A DNA stretch of 64,000 nt from a marine gamma proteobacterium HTCC2143 (GTDB taxonomy: Bacteria > Pseudomonadota > Gammaproteobacteria > Pseudomonadales > Dasaniaceae): positions 434,001 through 498,000 of the forward strand of contig AAVT01000001.1 in assembly GCA_000169075.1 (NCBI GenBank), given 5' to 3'. Shown in pieces: positions 26,407 through 35,981 of this stretch. The notes beneath the pieces are model-generated. The model was not told where the DNA came from. It searched no databases and saw only the letters and a program-made list of their open reading frames with translations. Every line of letters begins with the position of its first letter. The stretch's first letter is position 1. The translations under genes were made by a program, and so were the position numbers.

Positions 26407-27273
26407 CTATAGCTTGATATTGAAATGTTCTTCAAACAGGCTGTCGTACTCACTATCCGTTATTTCATCACCCATTTTAATCCATTGTTCAGCTGCAATT
26501 TTAGGCCGACCAGCACAAATGCCATCAGCATCAACGCCCACAGGCCAACGAAACTGATATTCTTGCTGGGTGACCGCGGTCAAAATAGCAGCCGCAACCT
26601 GCTGCGGCGATGCTGGTGCTTTGAAGCCGGCACTGTACAACTTGCCATTGCGTCTCATAATTGGCTGGTACGGCGATGTTTTATCGTACCGTGTCATATC
26701 CGCGGAATTATCAAAAATATTAGTGGCTACAACACCGGGCTCCACACAATAAACACGCACGCCAAAACGATAAACTTCATGCGCAAGGGCTTCTGTCGCG
26801 CCTTCAACCGCCCATTTGGACGCAGAATAGGCAAGCTGATTAGGCGTTGCCAAAATACCAACAATTGAAGAAATATTAACGATATCACCTTTACCTTGCT
26901 CACGCATGGCAGGCAAAACTTTTTGAATACAAGCGATGGTACCGAAATAATTTGTCTCAAATATTTGCCGATGCTCGTCTTCCGGTGTCAGTTCTAAAGG
27001 CGAAGCTCCGCCAATACCTGCATTGTTTACCAGCAGAGATACCTGACCTTTAGCGTTGATGATGTCGAAGGCACCATTCAGGGAACTACCGTCCGTTACA
27101 TCCATTTCTATCACTTCAACCGCCAGTGACTCTGCAGCTGCAGCATCAATTAATGGTTGTGCCTTTTTAGTATTGCGCATTCCGGCAAAAACATAATAAC
27201 CATTTCTCGCGAGATGCAGGCTGGTCTCAAATCCAATACCGGTACTGGTTCCTGTAACAACTGCTATGTTCAT
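26407..27273 (-). CDS. SDR family oxidoreductase
   Basis: A 288-residue short-chain dehydrogenase. TGTSTGIGFETSLHLA is the cofactor motif (residues 8-23), NNAGIGG is near residue 86, and the catalytic residues are in SSIVG (Ser) and YSASKWAVEG (Tyr, Lys). The length and AHEVYRFGVRVYCVEPGVVATNIF match the retinol-dehydrogenase-like/ketoreductase subgroup. It is 56 bp downstream of the ACR3 gene on the same strand, but no arsenic role is known for SDRs; that linkage may be accidental. Confidence 0.88.
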   Translation of the reverse strand: MNIAVVTGTSTGIGFETSLHLARNGYYVFAGMRNTKKAQPLIDAAAAESLAVEVIEMDVTDGSSLNGAFDIINAKGQVSLLVNNAGIGGASPLELTPEDEHRQIFETNYFGTIACIQKVLPAMREQGKGDIVNISSIVGILATPNQLAYSASKWAVEGATEALAHEVYRFGVRVYCVEPGVVATNIFDNSADMTRYDKTSPYQPIMRRNGKLYSAGFKAPASPQQVAAAILTAVTQQEYQFRWPVGVDADGICAGRPKIAAEQWIKMGDEITDSEYDSLFEEHFNIKL

Positions 27274-27329
27274 ATGAAGATCCTTGCTAATGAAAAATTA
27301 ATGAAGAGAGACTATAGGGATTTATAAAA

Positions 27330-28340
27330 TTATGCATCACTGTTGAACCAATGACGGGTGCTATTGGCGAATTTTACCAGCGATAACATCACCGGCACTT
27401 CAACCAAGACGCCAACCACAGTTGCCAAAGCAGCGCCAGAATGCAAACCAAACAGCGAAATCGCCACGGCTACAGCAAGCTCGAAAAAGTTACTAGTGCC
27501 TATCAACGCCGCCGGTGCGGCAATGTTATGGGTCAAGCGCAGCGCTTTGGCGGCAAAATAGGCAAGGAAAAAAATACCATAGCTTTGAATAACCAACGGA
27601 ATCGCAATCATTACAATACTTTGCGGCTTACTGATAATCGTTTCAGCCTGGAAGCCAAAAAGCAGCATTACTGTCGCTAGCAGGCCGATGACTGACAGCG
27701 GTTTGAGATGATCAACAAGCGGGGCAACCTGATTATGTAAGTATTTTCTCGTTAAAAAACCAGCGACTAACGGTAAAACAACGTAAAGAAAAACCGACAA
27801 TAACAATGTTTCCCAAGGGACAGTAATGTCGGTTACACCTAACAAAAAAGCCGTGATAGGCGCAAAAGCAAATATCATGATAATGTCATTTACCGACACT
27901 TGAACCAGGGTGTAATTAGGGTCACCTTTCGTTAACTGACTCCATACGAATACCATTGCCGTACATGGCGCGACGCCAAGTAGAATCATTCCGGCAATAT
28001 ATTCGTTGGCTGTTTCTGGATCAACCCAATCAACAAAGATATAGTGAAAAAACAGCCACCCTAATCCTGCCATGGTAAAGGGTTTAATAACCCAGTTTAC
28101 GATTAACGTTAGTATTAGGCCTTTCGGTTTTTTTCCGACATTTTTAATCGACGCAAAATCGACTTGTACCATCATTGGATAAATCATCAACCAAATCAGT
28201 ACGGCAATTAGCAGATTTACATGGGCATACTCCCAGGTAGCCACCATAGCAAATATAGAAGGAAAGACATTACCGAACGTTACACCCAACAAAATGCAAA
28301 GACCCACCCACACACTCAGGTAGCGCTCAAAAATTCCCAT
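27330..28340 (-). CDS. ACR3 family arsenite efflux transporter
   Basis: A 336-residue inner-membrane carrier with ten hydrophobic helices that expels arsenite (and possibly antimonite). The family core [29 protein letters not shown] contains the essential cysteine of helix 4, and the second conserved segment [23 protein letters not shown] is present. The gene starts 16 nt after arsC on the same strand, forming an acr3-arsC detoxification pair: arsenate is reduced, then arsenite is exported. No ArsR gene is in the window. Confidence 0.92.
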   Translation of the reverse strand: MGIFERYLSVWVGLCILLGVTFGNVFPSIFAMVATWEYAHVNLLIAVLIWLMIYPMMVQVDFASIKNVGKKPKGLILTLIVNWVIKPFTMAGLGWLFFHYIFVDWVDPETANEYIAGMILLGVAPCTAMVFVWSQLTKGDPNYTLVQVSVNDIIMIFAFAPITAFLLGVTDITVPWETLLLSVFLYVVLPLVAGFLTRKYLHNQVAPLVDHLKPLSVIGLLATVMLLFGFQAETIISKPQSIVMIAIPLVIQSYGIFFLAYFAAKALRLTHNIAAPAALIGTSNFFELAVAVAISLFGLHSGAALATVVGVLVEVPVMLSLVKFANSTRHWFNSDA

Positions 28341-28356
28341 GGTATTTTTTCCTATT

Positions 28357-28857
28357 TCATTTGGCTGCTATTTTTTTTAACAAATCTTCAAGATCACCGG
28401 CGTTTAAATCGTTCAGATCATGGTCGAGCAAAGACAGAACTCGATGTTTTAAAAGATCAATGGTGTGAAGAAACGCAGTGGCAATGTCTTCTTGATTAGC
28501 GTCTAATCGTGAAGGGTCAGCAAGCCCCCAGTGTACCCTACACGACTGGCCAAACCATAATGGGCATGGTTCTGCCGCTGCAGAATCACACACAGTTATA
28601 ACCACGTCCGGCTGCCAACTTTCATAATCATCCCACGATTGACTACATAAACCTTCGGCGCTGATTTCCGCCTCTGCCAAATACTTCAACGATAGCGGAT
28701 GCACCCGATCTGCGGGCTGACTGCCCGCCGATTTTGCTACCAACCGACCCGCGCCAAACTGGTTAGTAATCGCCTCAGCCAAAATGCTCCGGCAGCGGTT
28801 GTGGGTGCAAATGAATAGTAGCTTTAACGCTGTATGACGACTCACCGGTGACTCCAT
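28357..28857 (-). CDS. arsC: Arsenate reductase, thioredoxin-coupled LMW-PTP type
   Basis: A protein of about 166 residues reducing arsenate to arsenite. The P-loop CX5R is at [15 protein letters not shown] (Cys and Arg of CTHNRCR), followed by SAGSQPA...VHPLS and the redox pair [12 protein letters not shown], as in thioredoxin-linked ArsC of the LMW phosphatase fold. Its residue order matches the Staphylococcus/Bacillus-like class. The ATG at 28857 was chosen over one at 28878; neither has a strong ribosome-binding site. It is upstream of acr3 and co-directional. Confidence 0.9.
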   Translation of the reverse strand: MESPVSRHTALKLLFICTHNRCRSILAEAITNQFGAGRLVAKSAGSQPADRVHPLSLKYLAEAEISAEGLCSQSWDDYESWQPDVVITVCDSAAAEPCPLWFGQSCRVHWGLADPSRLDANQEDIATAFLHTIDLLKHRVLSLLDHDLNDLNAGDLEDLLKKIAAK

Positions 28858-29000
28858 GAAGATGCCCGAGGTGGGCATTTGTCGAAAACGGAGCTTGGGT
28901 TGCCAGCTCCTTCAGTTCTTTCGCCATTTTTTTTGAGTTCGGGAGCCACCTTGTAGCCGCAAAAACCCAGACCTCCACAAACACATTGTTCAAATTTCAC
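28842..29000 (-). CDS. Small cysteine-containing ORF upstream of arsC, possibly frameshifted
   Basis: A GTG at 29000, with GAGAG about 9 nt before it, opens a 52-residue frame that starts with CVCGGLGFCGYKVAPELKK and overlaps the arsC start. In the frame shifted by one base, after a run of eight A residues on the coding strand (28926-28933 region), the text continues as MAKELKELATQAPFSTNAHL, which joins smoothly to the first half. This looks like one small protein interrupted by a frameshift in a homopolymer, or an assembly error. The family is unknown. Its start 5' of arsC suggests part of the ars transcript. Confidence 0.35.
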   Translation of the reverse strand: MKFEQCVCGGLGFCGYKVAPELKKNGERTEGAGNPSSVFDKCPPRASSWSHR

Positions 29001-29046
29001 GCAGATTTCTCTCGCTTTTTCGAGTTAACAACTCAACATTCAAAGG

Positions 29047-29073
29047 AATGGGATTGATAAAGACAATCCCATT
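29047..29073 (-). terminator. Hairpin after the thiolase gene
   Basis: AATGGGATTG (29047-29056) pairs perfectly with CAATCCCATT (29064-29073) around a 7-nt loop just after the thiolase stop. The following reverse-strand bases are only weakly T-rich, so it may be a terminator of limited strength. It separates the thiolase from the downstream ars genes. Confidence 0.6.
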
Positions 29074-29084
29074 TCGGCGGGTTA

Positions 29085-30281
29085 TTACGCTCGCTCGAAC
29101 AATGCTGCAATACCCTGCCCGCCACCGATACACATAGTTTCCAGTGCGTACTTACCCTGCCTGCGGTGAAGCTCATGGAGCATTGTCGCAAGAATACGTC
29201 CCCCCGTCGCTCCGATTGGGTGGCCCAATGAAATCCCCGAGCCGTTAACATTCAGTTTATCACTGTCGTGCCAGTCCCAACCCTTCAGAACCGAGAGAAC
29301 CTGACAGGCAAAAGCTTCATTCAACTCGACCAGATCTATGTCTTTCCAAGTGATACCTGTCCTCTGCATTAATTTTTCCACCGCGGGAACGGGCCCTATG
29401 CCCATCGTTGCGGGGTGGCAGCCAGCAGCAGCCCAGCCTACCAAATAACCCATCGGCTCCAGGTTCAGCTCTGCCAACTTATCTTCAGCAACCACCAAAC
29501 ATGCAGCGGCGGCATCATTTTGTTGCGAAGCATTACCCGCAGTGACAATACCTCCCTCAGTGAGCGGCTTGAGCCTAGCCATGGACTCCATAGTGGCATC
29601 ACTCCTGAAGCCTTCGTCTATGTCGACAATGATTGGATCGCCTTTTCGCTGCGGCACTGATACAGGAACTAGCTCATCATCAAATTTCCCAGCAGCCCAG
29701 GCCGCTGTTGCCCGCTGTTGCGATAAAACCGCATATTCATCAGCGGCCTCCCGGCTGATATTATATTCTGTTGCCAGATTCTCTGCGGTTTCAATCATCC
29801 CGGAGATTTTTCCGAATCGAGCTTCCGGCTGTGACCTTACCCGCCCTCGCTGCAACCGGTCGTGCATGGTTACCGATCCAGAGCGTGCTCCACCGCGCAT
29901 ACTGGTGGTGTAGTATTCGACATTACTCATACTTTCAGCACCACCAGCAATCACCACATCAGCCACACCGGTTTGAACCATCATCGCCGCATTAGCGATA
30001 GCTTGCAGACCACTGCCACAACGCCGATCTATTTGTGTTCCCGAAACATGTAATGGCAGACCCGCAGCTAGCCCAGCCCATCGACCAATACAGGGCGCTT
30101 CACCACTAGGATAACCCTGTGCAAAAACAACTTCTTCGATTCTATCAGGGTCAACACCGGAACGAGAGACCAGCTCTTTAATGACTATCGCACCTAAGTC
30201 CTCAGCTTGCAGAGACTGCAAACTCCCCAAATATTTACCAACAGGTGTGCGTAGCGGTCTAACAATTGCAGCTCTTCTCAT
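29085..30281 (-). CDS. Acetyl-CoA acyltransferase (classical thiolase)
   Basis: A thiolase of about 398 residues. Catalytic features are complete: the acyl-accepting cysteine in IDRRCGSGLQAI, the histidine in GHPIGATGGR, and CIGGGQG at the C-terminus; NEAFACQ is also present. It cleaves 3-ketoacyl-CoA in beta-oxidation or joins acetyl-CoA in the reverse direction. Start: two adjacent ATGs at 30284 and 30281 with GAGGAG upstream; the second gives better spacing, and an earlier ATG at 30347 adds a serine-rich tail without family support. Unlike the thiolase-like gene at 22-24 kb, this one keeps its nucleophile. Confidence 0.92.
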   Translation of the reverse strand: MRRAAIVRPLRTPVGKYLGSLQSLQAEDLGAIVIKELVSRSGVDPDRIEEVVFAQGYPSGEAPCIGRWAGLAAGLPLHVSGTQIDRRCGSGLQAIANAAMMVQTGVADVVIAGGAESMSNVEYYTTSMRGGARSGSVTMHDRLQRGRVRSQPEARFGKISGMIETAENLATEYNISREAADEYAVLSQQRATAAWAAGKFDDELVPVSVPQRKGDPIIVDIDEGFRSDATMESMARLKPLTEGGIVTAGNASQQNDAAAACLVVAEDKLAELNLEPMGYLVGWAAAGCHPATMGIGPVPAVEKLMQRTGITWKDIDLVELNEAFACQVLSVLKGWDWHDSDKLNVNGSGISLGHPIGATGGRILATMLHELHRRQGKYALETMCIGGGQGIAALFERA

Positions 30282-30529
30282 CATATTCTCCTCGGAAAGT
30301 GAGGGAATACTATCATTGGCAGAGCGTATAGAAAACGAGAAACTCACTGTCGTTAGTTTTGCAATGTAGTGACAAGATCAATTGTCTCACGCCTAACATT
30401 ACCCCGGTAAATTTTAACAGCACCCCAGCTAATTATTGCTACTACCATCACTGTCTCGTAGTATTGGCGATCGGCACTATCTTGTAGTCTCATAATAATA
30501 AACCGCTTTCGACAAGGAATTGCATCGTT

Positions 30530-31855
30530 ATGTCCCAACCTTCCACACCTCCCACAGATTTACCCGAGCAAACCGCTGCGCATAAAGCCTATCAAAAAAA
30601 ATCCTATCGTTATTATGCGCTGGCCGTACTTACGCTGATTTATGTTTTCAATTTTGTTGACCGACAAATCATCGTTATCTTGTCTGAATATATCATTGAA
30701 GACTTAGATCTCACACTGACACAATATGGCATGTTGTCTGGTATTGCCTTTGCCGCGATCTATTGTGTCTTTGGCATTCCGATTGCCCGCATAGCTGACA
30801 AGGGAAAGCGCCGCAATGTGATTGCCGTATCGGTAACTGTCTGGAGTCTATTTACTGCGCTCTGTGGTTCAGCACAGAATTTTTGGCAACTCTTTGCTGC
30901 AAGGTTTGGCGTCGGGATTGGCGAGGCTGGTGGCAGCCCACCGGCGCACTCGATGGTCTCAGATATTTTTCCGGTATCTGAGCGGGCAACAGCGCTGTCA
31001 ATTTATTCACTGGGCGTCTATGGCGGTATTCTTGTCGGTTATGTTGGTGGCGCTTATCTGGTGCAATGGTTTGATTGGCGCGTTGCCTTCGTGGTTGTCG
31101 GCTTGCCAGGCGTATTGTTAGCTATTTTATTAAGACTGACAGTTTTGGAACCACCCAGAGGGTTTTCTGAAGCGCGAAGTGATACCGAAGAAACCTCGTT
31201 CAAGGAAGTGTTAGCCTTGCTTTGGTCACGAAAAGCGTTCCGGCACCTGTCATTTGCCTGCGCTCTCCACGCTTTTGTGACCTATGGTGTTGGTAACTTT
31301 ATGGTAATTTTCTTGAGCCGGGTCCACGATATGCCAACCATTGATATTGGTAAATACTATGGACTGGTCGCGGGTATAGGCGGTCTGGCTGGAACACTCG
31401 CAGGTGGCTGGCTCTCTGACACAATGGCCAACAAAACCAATAATAAAAACTGGTATATCTGGATACCCTTTATCTCAACCCTAGCCGCAATCCCCTTTGC
31501 ATTGATCACTTTTCTAGTAATGGACAATGGCATGTCTGCGACGCTGTCGTGGCTTATACCCGTATTTTTCGGCGGTTTCTATCTTGCTCCCTGTATTGCA
31601 ATGACCCATGGCATGGTTGGGCTGCGCATGAGGGCATTATCATCCGCGGTTTTGTTCTTTGTGCTTAATTTAATTGGGCTGGGATTAGGTCCCATTCTGA
31701 CGGGATGGGCTGCAGATATGTTGGAGCCAAAGTATGCAACTGACGCCATTCGCTATGCGTTGTCACTAACCATTATGGTCAACGTGTGGTGCGCTTTTCA
31801 CTATTACCTATGCACGCGCACCCTCAAACACAGCTTGGACAATGCACCTGCGTAG
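30530..31855 (+). CDS. MFS transporter, spinster-like
   Basis: A 441-residue carrier with about twelve helices, beginning with a cytoplasmic N-terminal tail of 25 residues. The first half has FNFVDRQIIVILSEYI, GIPIARIADKGKRRNVIA (MFS motif A) and RFGVGIGEAGGSPPAHS (motif C-like), all typical of the spinster/MFS_1 group found near catabolic gene clusters in Sphingomonads and marine Gammaproteobacteria. It faces away from the thiolase across 248 bp. A likely role is uptake of the organic acid or terpenoid metabolised nearby, by inference only. Confidence 0.85.
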   Translation: MSQPSTPPTDLPEQTAAHKAYQKKSYRYYALAVLTLIYVFNFVDRQIIVILSEYIIEDLDLTLTQYGMLSGIAFAAIYCVFGIPIARIADKGKRRNVIAVSVTVWSLFTALCGSAQNFWQLFAARFGVGIGEAGGSPPAHSMVSDIFPVSERATALSIYSLGVYGGILVGYVGGAYLVQWFDWRVAFVVVGLPGVLLAILLRLTVLEPPRGFSEARSDTEETSFKEVLALLWSRKAFRHLSFACALHAFVTYGVGNFMVIFLSRVHDMPTIDIGKYYGLVAGIGGLAGTLAGGWLSDTMANKTNNKNWYIWIPFISTLAAIPFALITFLVMDNGMSATLSWLIPVFFGGFYLAPCIAMTHGMVGLRMRALSSAVLFFVLNLIGLGLGPILTGWAADMLEPKYATDAIRYALSLTIMVNVWCAFHYYLCTRTLKHSLDNAPA

Positions 31856-31885
31856 CCGAGACACTCTTACCCTGATGCTATTAGA

Positions 31886-31914
31886 AATCAAGGGGCGGAC
31901 TCCGCCCGTTGATT
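31886..31914. terminator. Bidirectional hairpin between convergent MFS and GST genes
   Basis: The arm AATCAAGGGGCGG (31886-31898) pairs with CCGCCCGTTGATT (31902-31914) with one mismatch and a 3-nt loop. It lies between convergent genes and could terminate both. The T-tracts are short. Confidence 0.65.
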
Positions 31915-31924
31915 CAACTAATGC

Positions 31925-32542
31925 TTAGGCTCCGGCACTTGCACGCTCGCTGACTCGCTTATACCAGGCCGCTATATTCTTATTATTTTCATTTAGCGGC
32001 TGTCCCACTTGACTACCAAACTCCAAAAATACAAATAGGAGAATGTCAGCAAGAGTAAAACGATCGCCACAAATGTAGTTTTTTCCTACCATCAGCCCAT
32101 CCAACCACGTCAATTTCTCTTGTGCCAGAGCTTTTAAATCGTCGGCGGCCTGCGGAAGAAGTCGCATGCGATCTTTGAATATCGCCTCTCCTTCAGCATA
32201 TCTAAATGCATTGACCAAATTTTCTAAAATACCGTGATCAATTCTTCGTGCCCACATTCTGGTTTCTGCACGCTGCGCAGGCGACGTTCCAATTAACTCC
32301 GATGGCCCAGTGACTTCGTCGAGATACTCACAAATTGCGGTAATTTCCGAAATAATCTCCCCACTATCCATCTGTAAGGCGGGTAATTGGCCTGCAGGAT
32401 TGAGTTTCAAATACTCGTCCTGACGATTCTCTGCAGCCATAAGATCGACTTCGTGTAGCTCAAGATCGGCTCCACATTCAGCCGCAAACATACGAACTAC
32501 TTTTGGGTTAGGTCCCATTGAATTGAATAACTTCATTATCAT
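31925..32542 (-). CDS. Glutathione S-transferase
   Basis: A 205-residue cytoplasmic GST. The thioredoxin-fold half begins IMKLFNSMGPNPKVVRMFAAE, with the glutathione-binding turn LNPAGQLPAL and the SEI TAICEYLDE segment; the helical half includes CGDRFTLADILLF. The ATG follows AAGGAAAA. Unlike the first GST in the window it has no signal peptide. It may conjugate electrophiles or isomerise a thioester; substrate unknown. It is co-directional with the DUF808 gene but separated by 108 bp. Confidence 0.88.
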   Translation of the reverse strand: MIMKLFNSMGPNPKVVRMFAAECGADLELHEVDLMAAENRQDEYLKLNPAGQLPALQMDSGEIISEITAICEYLDEVTGPSELIGTSPAQRAETRMWARRIDHGILENLVNAFRYAEGEAIFKDRMRLLPQAADDLKALAQEKLTWLDGLMVGKNYICGDRFTLADILLFVFLEFGSQVGQPLNENNKNIAAWYKRVSERASAGA

Positions 32543-32650
32543 TTTTCCTTATTCAGTGTTGTTATTATCATTACTCATTCTACTAGGAGCAAATTTAACG
32601 CTTAACGAACTGCATAGCAATATACACAAAAATCGACTGCGCATGATTTT

Positions 32651-33601
32651 CTATTTGCTTGCAGCCGACTTTGACCCAACAAATAATGTCATTATTGTAA
32701 CCGCCACACCGCCTGAAATAATACCCGATATCGCATTGAAAAGATTGACGATAAGCCACTCTGGTGAATCCGCTAATAGCGGGGCAGCTAGAAAAAATTC
32801 CGTAAAATAATGTAGCGCGCTGAGGGCACCAGGAACGCCATGGACCAGAATACCGCCACCGACTAAAAACATCGCAGCAGTACCCACAACGGACAATGTT
32901 TTCATCAAATAAGGACAGGCGTTCAAAATCAATCGGCCAAACGCTCGAATAGCTCGCCCCACTGTACCAGAAACTTTTGATGCCATCAGGTGCATTGCCG
33001 CGTCATCCAGCTTAACAATACCGGCAACCAGGCCATAGACTCCAACGGTTATCACCGCAGCAATCAAAGAAACAACAAATACCTGCTGGCCAAGCGAAGA
33101 ATTCTGGACCGTTCCCAAAACGATGACAACTATTTCAGCAGACAGGATAAAATCAGTTCGTATTGCGCCCTTAATCTTTTCTTTTTCGAAAGCCACCAGA
33201 TCAAATGCTGGATCACTTAGTTTCTGAAGTAAGGCCTGATGCTCTACATCACCGCTATCATCACGATGGAATAGACTGTGTGCGACTTTTTCAAAACCCT
33301 CAAAACACAAATAGATACCACCTAACATTAACAGTGGCGTAATAATCCAGGGAACGAAGGCGCTCAGCAATAAGGCCGCCGGCACAAGGATCAGTTTATT
33401 CTTGGCCGATCCTTTGGCAACGGCCCAGACTACCGGCAGCTCACGATCTGCGCGAACGCCTGAAACCTGCTCTGCATTTAAGGCAAGGTCGTCGCCTAAT
33501 ACTCCAGCTGTTTTTTTTGCCGCAATCTTTGTCAGTATTGATACGTCATCTAACAAAGTTGCTATATCGTCAATTAATGCTAATAATCCCGCACTTGCCA
33601 T
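32651..33601 (-). CDS. DUF808 (YedI) family membrane protein
   Basis: A 316-residue inner-membrane protein with several helices. The start ASAGLLALIDDIATLLDDVSILTKIAAKKTAGVLGDDLALNA is the DUF808 signature. Another typical element is SALHYFTEFFLAA. Function is unknown in E. coli YedI. Its start codon overlaps the polB stop (TAATG), implying translational coupling to PolB. Confidence 0.9.
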   Translation of the reverse strand: MASAGLLALIDDIATLLDDVSILTKIAAKKTAGVLGDDLALNAEQVSGVRADRELPVVWAVAKGSAKNKLILVPAALLLSAFVPWIITPLLMLGGIYLCFEGFEKVAHSLFHRDDSGDVEHQALLQKLSDPAFDLVAFEKEKIKGAIRTDFILSAEIVVIVLGTVQNSSLGQQVFVVSLIAAVITVGVYGLVAGIVKLDDAAMHLMASKVSGTVGRAIRAFGRLILNACPYLMKTLSVVGTAAMFLVGGGILVHGVPGALSALHYFTEFFLAAPLLADSPEWLIVNLFNAISGIISGGVAVTIMTLFVGSKSAASK

Positions 33602-35967
33602 TATCCAAATAACCCCATTTGTTGATCGGTAATTGCCGCAAGGCTATCCTGAAAAAAATACAAAATTCCGTCTGCAGCAGGCGCCAGCTGCTTGTCAATA
33701 TAGTGCTGGTAGTCAACTTGAGAGACCTGACTGCTAACAGGCTCAGAACCATTAATCGTTATAACATATTCTATCCAATCTCCCCGTCGTATTTTTTCTC
33801 CGGCGGCCACTGCTTTTCTTGCTGCCTGCACATGCGGTGGCACGTTCTTTTGATAGTCATTTATTTTTCTACGCAGACGCTTGCGGTATATCAGTTTGCC
33901 ATCAAGGTCTCCAGCCATTACTTGCTGGACAGTTTCTTTGATGAAATCGCGATAGGGTTCATCAAAGAATATTCGGCGGTACAGCTCAGACTGAAAGTCT
34001 CTAGCCAATCTGGTCCAATCTGTACGCACACTTTCCAGACCCTTAAAAACCAGTTGCGGCTTGCCATGCTTCCATACCACGCCAGCATAACGTTTCTTGC
34101 TACCTTGATCTGAACCTCGGACAGTCGGCATTAAAAATCGCTGATAAAGTGTTTCGAACTCTATTTCCAGTGCGCTATCAATACCGTAGTCTTTCGATAG
34201 CGTCTCATGCCACCAGTGATTCAGCTGGGACTCCAACTGCCTGCCGTAACTGGAAGCCTGATCGGGATCGTCTATATCCTTAAACCAGACAAAAACAGAA
34301 TCAGTATCGCCATAGATGACGGGCCATCCCTGCTGTTCAATAAATACCGCAGTTTGTTGAATAATCTGATGCCCTCGGCGAGTTATCGAGCTGGCTAAGC
34401 GCGAATCAAAAAAACGACAGCCACCCGTTCCAAGGACACCATAAAAAGAGTTCATAATAATCTTTATCGCTTGAGAAAGCGCAGCGTCCTGGTTCTCCTT
34501 TGCTTGATCACGCAACTGCCACAGATCGGCAATAAGATCCGGTAGAATACCGTCGGTTTTTGAAAACCATGCACCATTGTAGCCTGGCACCATGTCAGAT
34601 TGATCCAACTCCTGATTCAAACCAATTGCTAGGCCTAGGGGGTCGATTTTGAAGCTACGGATAATGCTAGGATACAAGCTCTTAAAATCTAGCACAGCGA
34701 CATTCTTATAAATCCCGGGTTGAGAATTCATCACAAAACCACCGGGGCTATGTTCGATTTCGTCGGACAAATGACCATTCGGTGCAACATAACCCTTGCG
34801 ATGCAGCAAAGGCAGATAGCGAAAATCAAATGATGCAACAGAGCCCCCTATTCTATCCAGGGGAAGACCGGTAATCCGCGTTCTGGCGATAGCAAAATCT
34901 ATTAACTTGGTCTTGTCAAAAATGTCCAAAACCAGCCGACAATCCTGAATGTTATATTCTGCCAAGGCCAGTTTATCGCTGGTAAACAGATCCGTGATAG
35001 TCTCACCGCGACCACTGCCGTGAATAAGTTTTCCGTCGCCTAATAACTCCGTTGCCACTGTATTCAGCGAAAAACTCTCAAACTGATAGAAGGCGGCTTT
35101 TAACAGTTCAATACCATCAAGCACCACTCGCCCTGGCACTGACATTGCCCGTCTATCACCATCATCGTCCAACAATCGCCAATGTGGCGCAGCCTCCCGA
35201 CCTCTGCGGCCTCGTCCCAAACGAAAGGGAATATGATGTTTCTGGCAAACCCTCTCCAAAAACCACATATCAAAATTAACAATATTCCAGCCGATAATAA
35301 TGTCGGGGTCATAATCCGACAGCCAGTCAAAAAACCTCAACAATAGTGATTTTTCATCAGCGAAAAACTCGACATCGTCAGCTATCCAATGGTCGGAAAC
35401 CATCAAGACAAGTCGATAATCTTCACCCTTTTCGCGGCCATAAAGTCCAATGGAATACAGCGTAATGTTGTCCATTGCTGTTTCGATATCGAGGGATATC
35501 GTTTTCAAAGCCGGCAGAAAATTACTGGTCTTCATAAGGGCATCGCTGACAGTTTGAAAGTTGGAAACGGTCTTTTTTTCGCCGCTGAACTGTACCGAAC
35601 CTTTGATGAAACGCTCCATCAAAAATCGATCATGGGGGTTGATGTCGGACTCATAGGGTTTAAGTCCAGCGGCTAACAGACAATCTCTAGCCGCTCGCAA
35701 ATTTCTCTGCGATAGAAAATAGCAGGCAAAAACCGGTTGCAAGTCAAAGTCATGCATTGCGACATCGGCGCAAGACCATCCGGAGAAGTCCTTCAGAAGA
35801 AGTTCGCTAGCTTTTTTTTGATCACGCGGGAGGAAGAGGACAGATTGCTGTATAGGAGGAAATATTTGAACAGGGCCCTGATCAGACGCAAGCCAATATT
35901 CAAGCTCGACACCAGCGCGACTGTCTCGCCATTGTCGGGTTAAAACAAAACCTTGCTGACTCTCCAT
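33601..35967 (-). CDS. polB: DNA polymerase II (family B)
   Basis: A 788-residue repair and translesion DNA polymerase, the same length as E. coli PolB (783). The 3'-5' exonuclease motifs are SLDIETA, IIGWNIVNFDMWFLE and YNIQDCRLVLDIF. Polymerase motif A is DFKSLYPSIIRSF, motif B is KIIMNSFYGV and motif C is YGDTDSVFVW, with both catalytic aspartates. The protein is therefore expected to be active. In E. coli it is induced by the SOS response; no clear LexA box was identified here. The stop overlaps the DUF808 start. Confidence 0.95.
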   Translation of the reverse strand: MESQQGFVLTRQWRDSRAGVELEYWLASDQGPVQIFPPIQQSVLFLPRDQKKASELLLKDFSGWSCADVAMHDFDLQPVFACYFLSQRNLRAARDCLLAAGLKPYESDINPHDRFLMERFIKGSVQFSGEKKTVSNFQTVSDALMKTSNFLPALKTISLDIETAMDNITLYSIGLYGREKGEDYRLVLMVSDHWIADDVEFFADEKSLLLRFFDWLSDYDPDIIIGWNIVNFDMWFLERVCQKHHIPFRLGRGRRGREAAPHWRLLDDDGDRRAMSVPGRVVLDGIELLKAAFYQFESFSLNTVATELLGDGKLIHGSGRGETITDLFTSDKLALAEYNIQDCRLVLDIFDKTKLIDFAIARTRITGLPLDRIGGSVASFDFRYLPLLHRKGYVAPNGHLSDEIEHSPGGFVMNSQPGIYKNVAVLDFKSLYPSIIRSFKIDPLGLAIGLNQELDQSDMVPGYNGAWFSKTDGILPDLIADLWQLRDQAKENQDAALSQAIKIIMNSFYGVLGTGGCRFFDSRLASSITRRGHQIIQQTAVFIEQQGWPVIYGDTDSVFVWFKDIDDPDQASSYGRQLESQLNHWWHETLSKDYGIDSALEIEFETLYQRFLMPTVRGSDQGSKKRYAGVVWKHGKPQLVFKGLESVRTDWTRLARDFQSELYRRIFFDEPYRDFIKETVQQVMAGDLDGKLIYRKRLRRKINDYQKNVPPHVQAARKAVAAGEKIRRGDWIEYVITINGSEPVSSQVSQVDYQHYIDKQLAPAADGILYFFQDSLAAITDQQMGLFG

Positions 35968-35981
35968 TGAGTATTTTTAGT

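Noticed and set aside
33619..34113. 164-codon forward frame inside polB
   Set aside because: Antisense shadow of the PolB coding sequence; composition is not protein-like and no motif is present.
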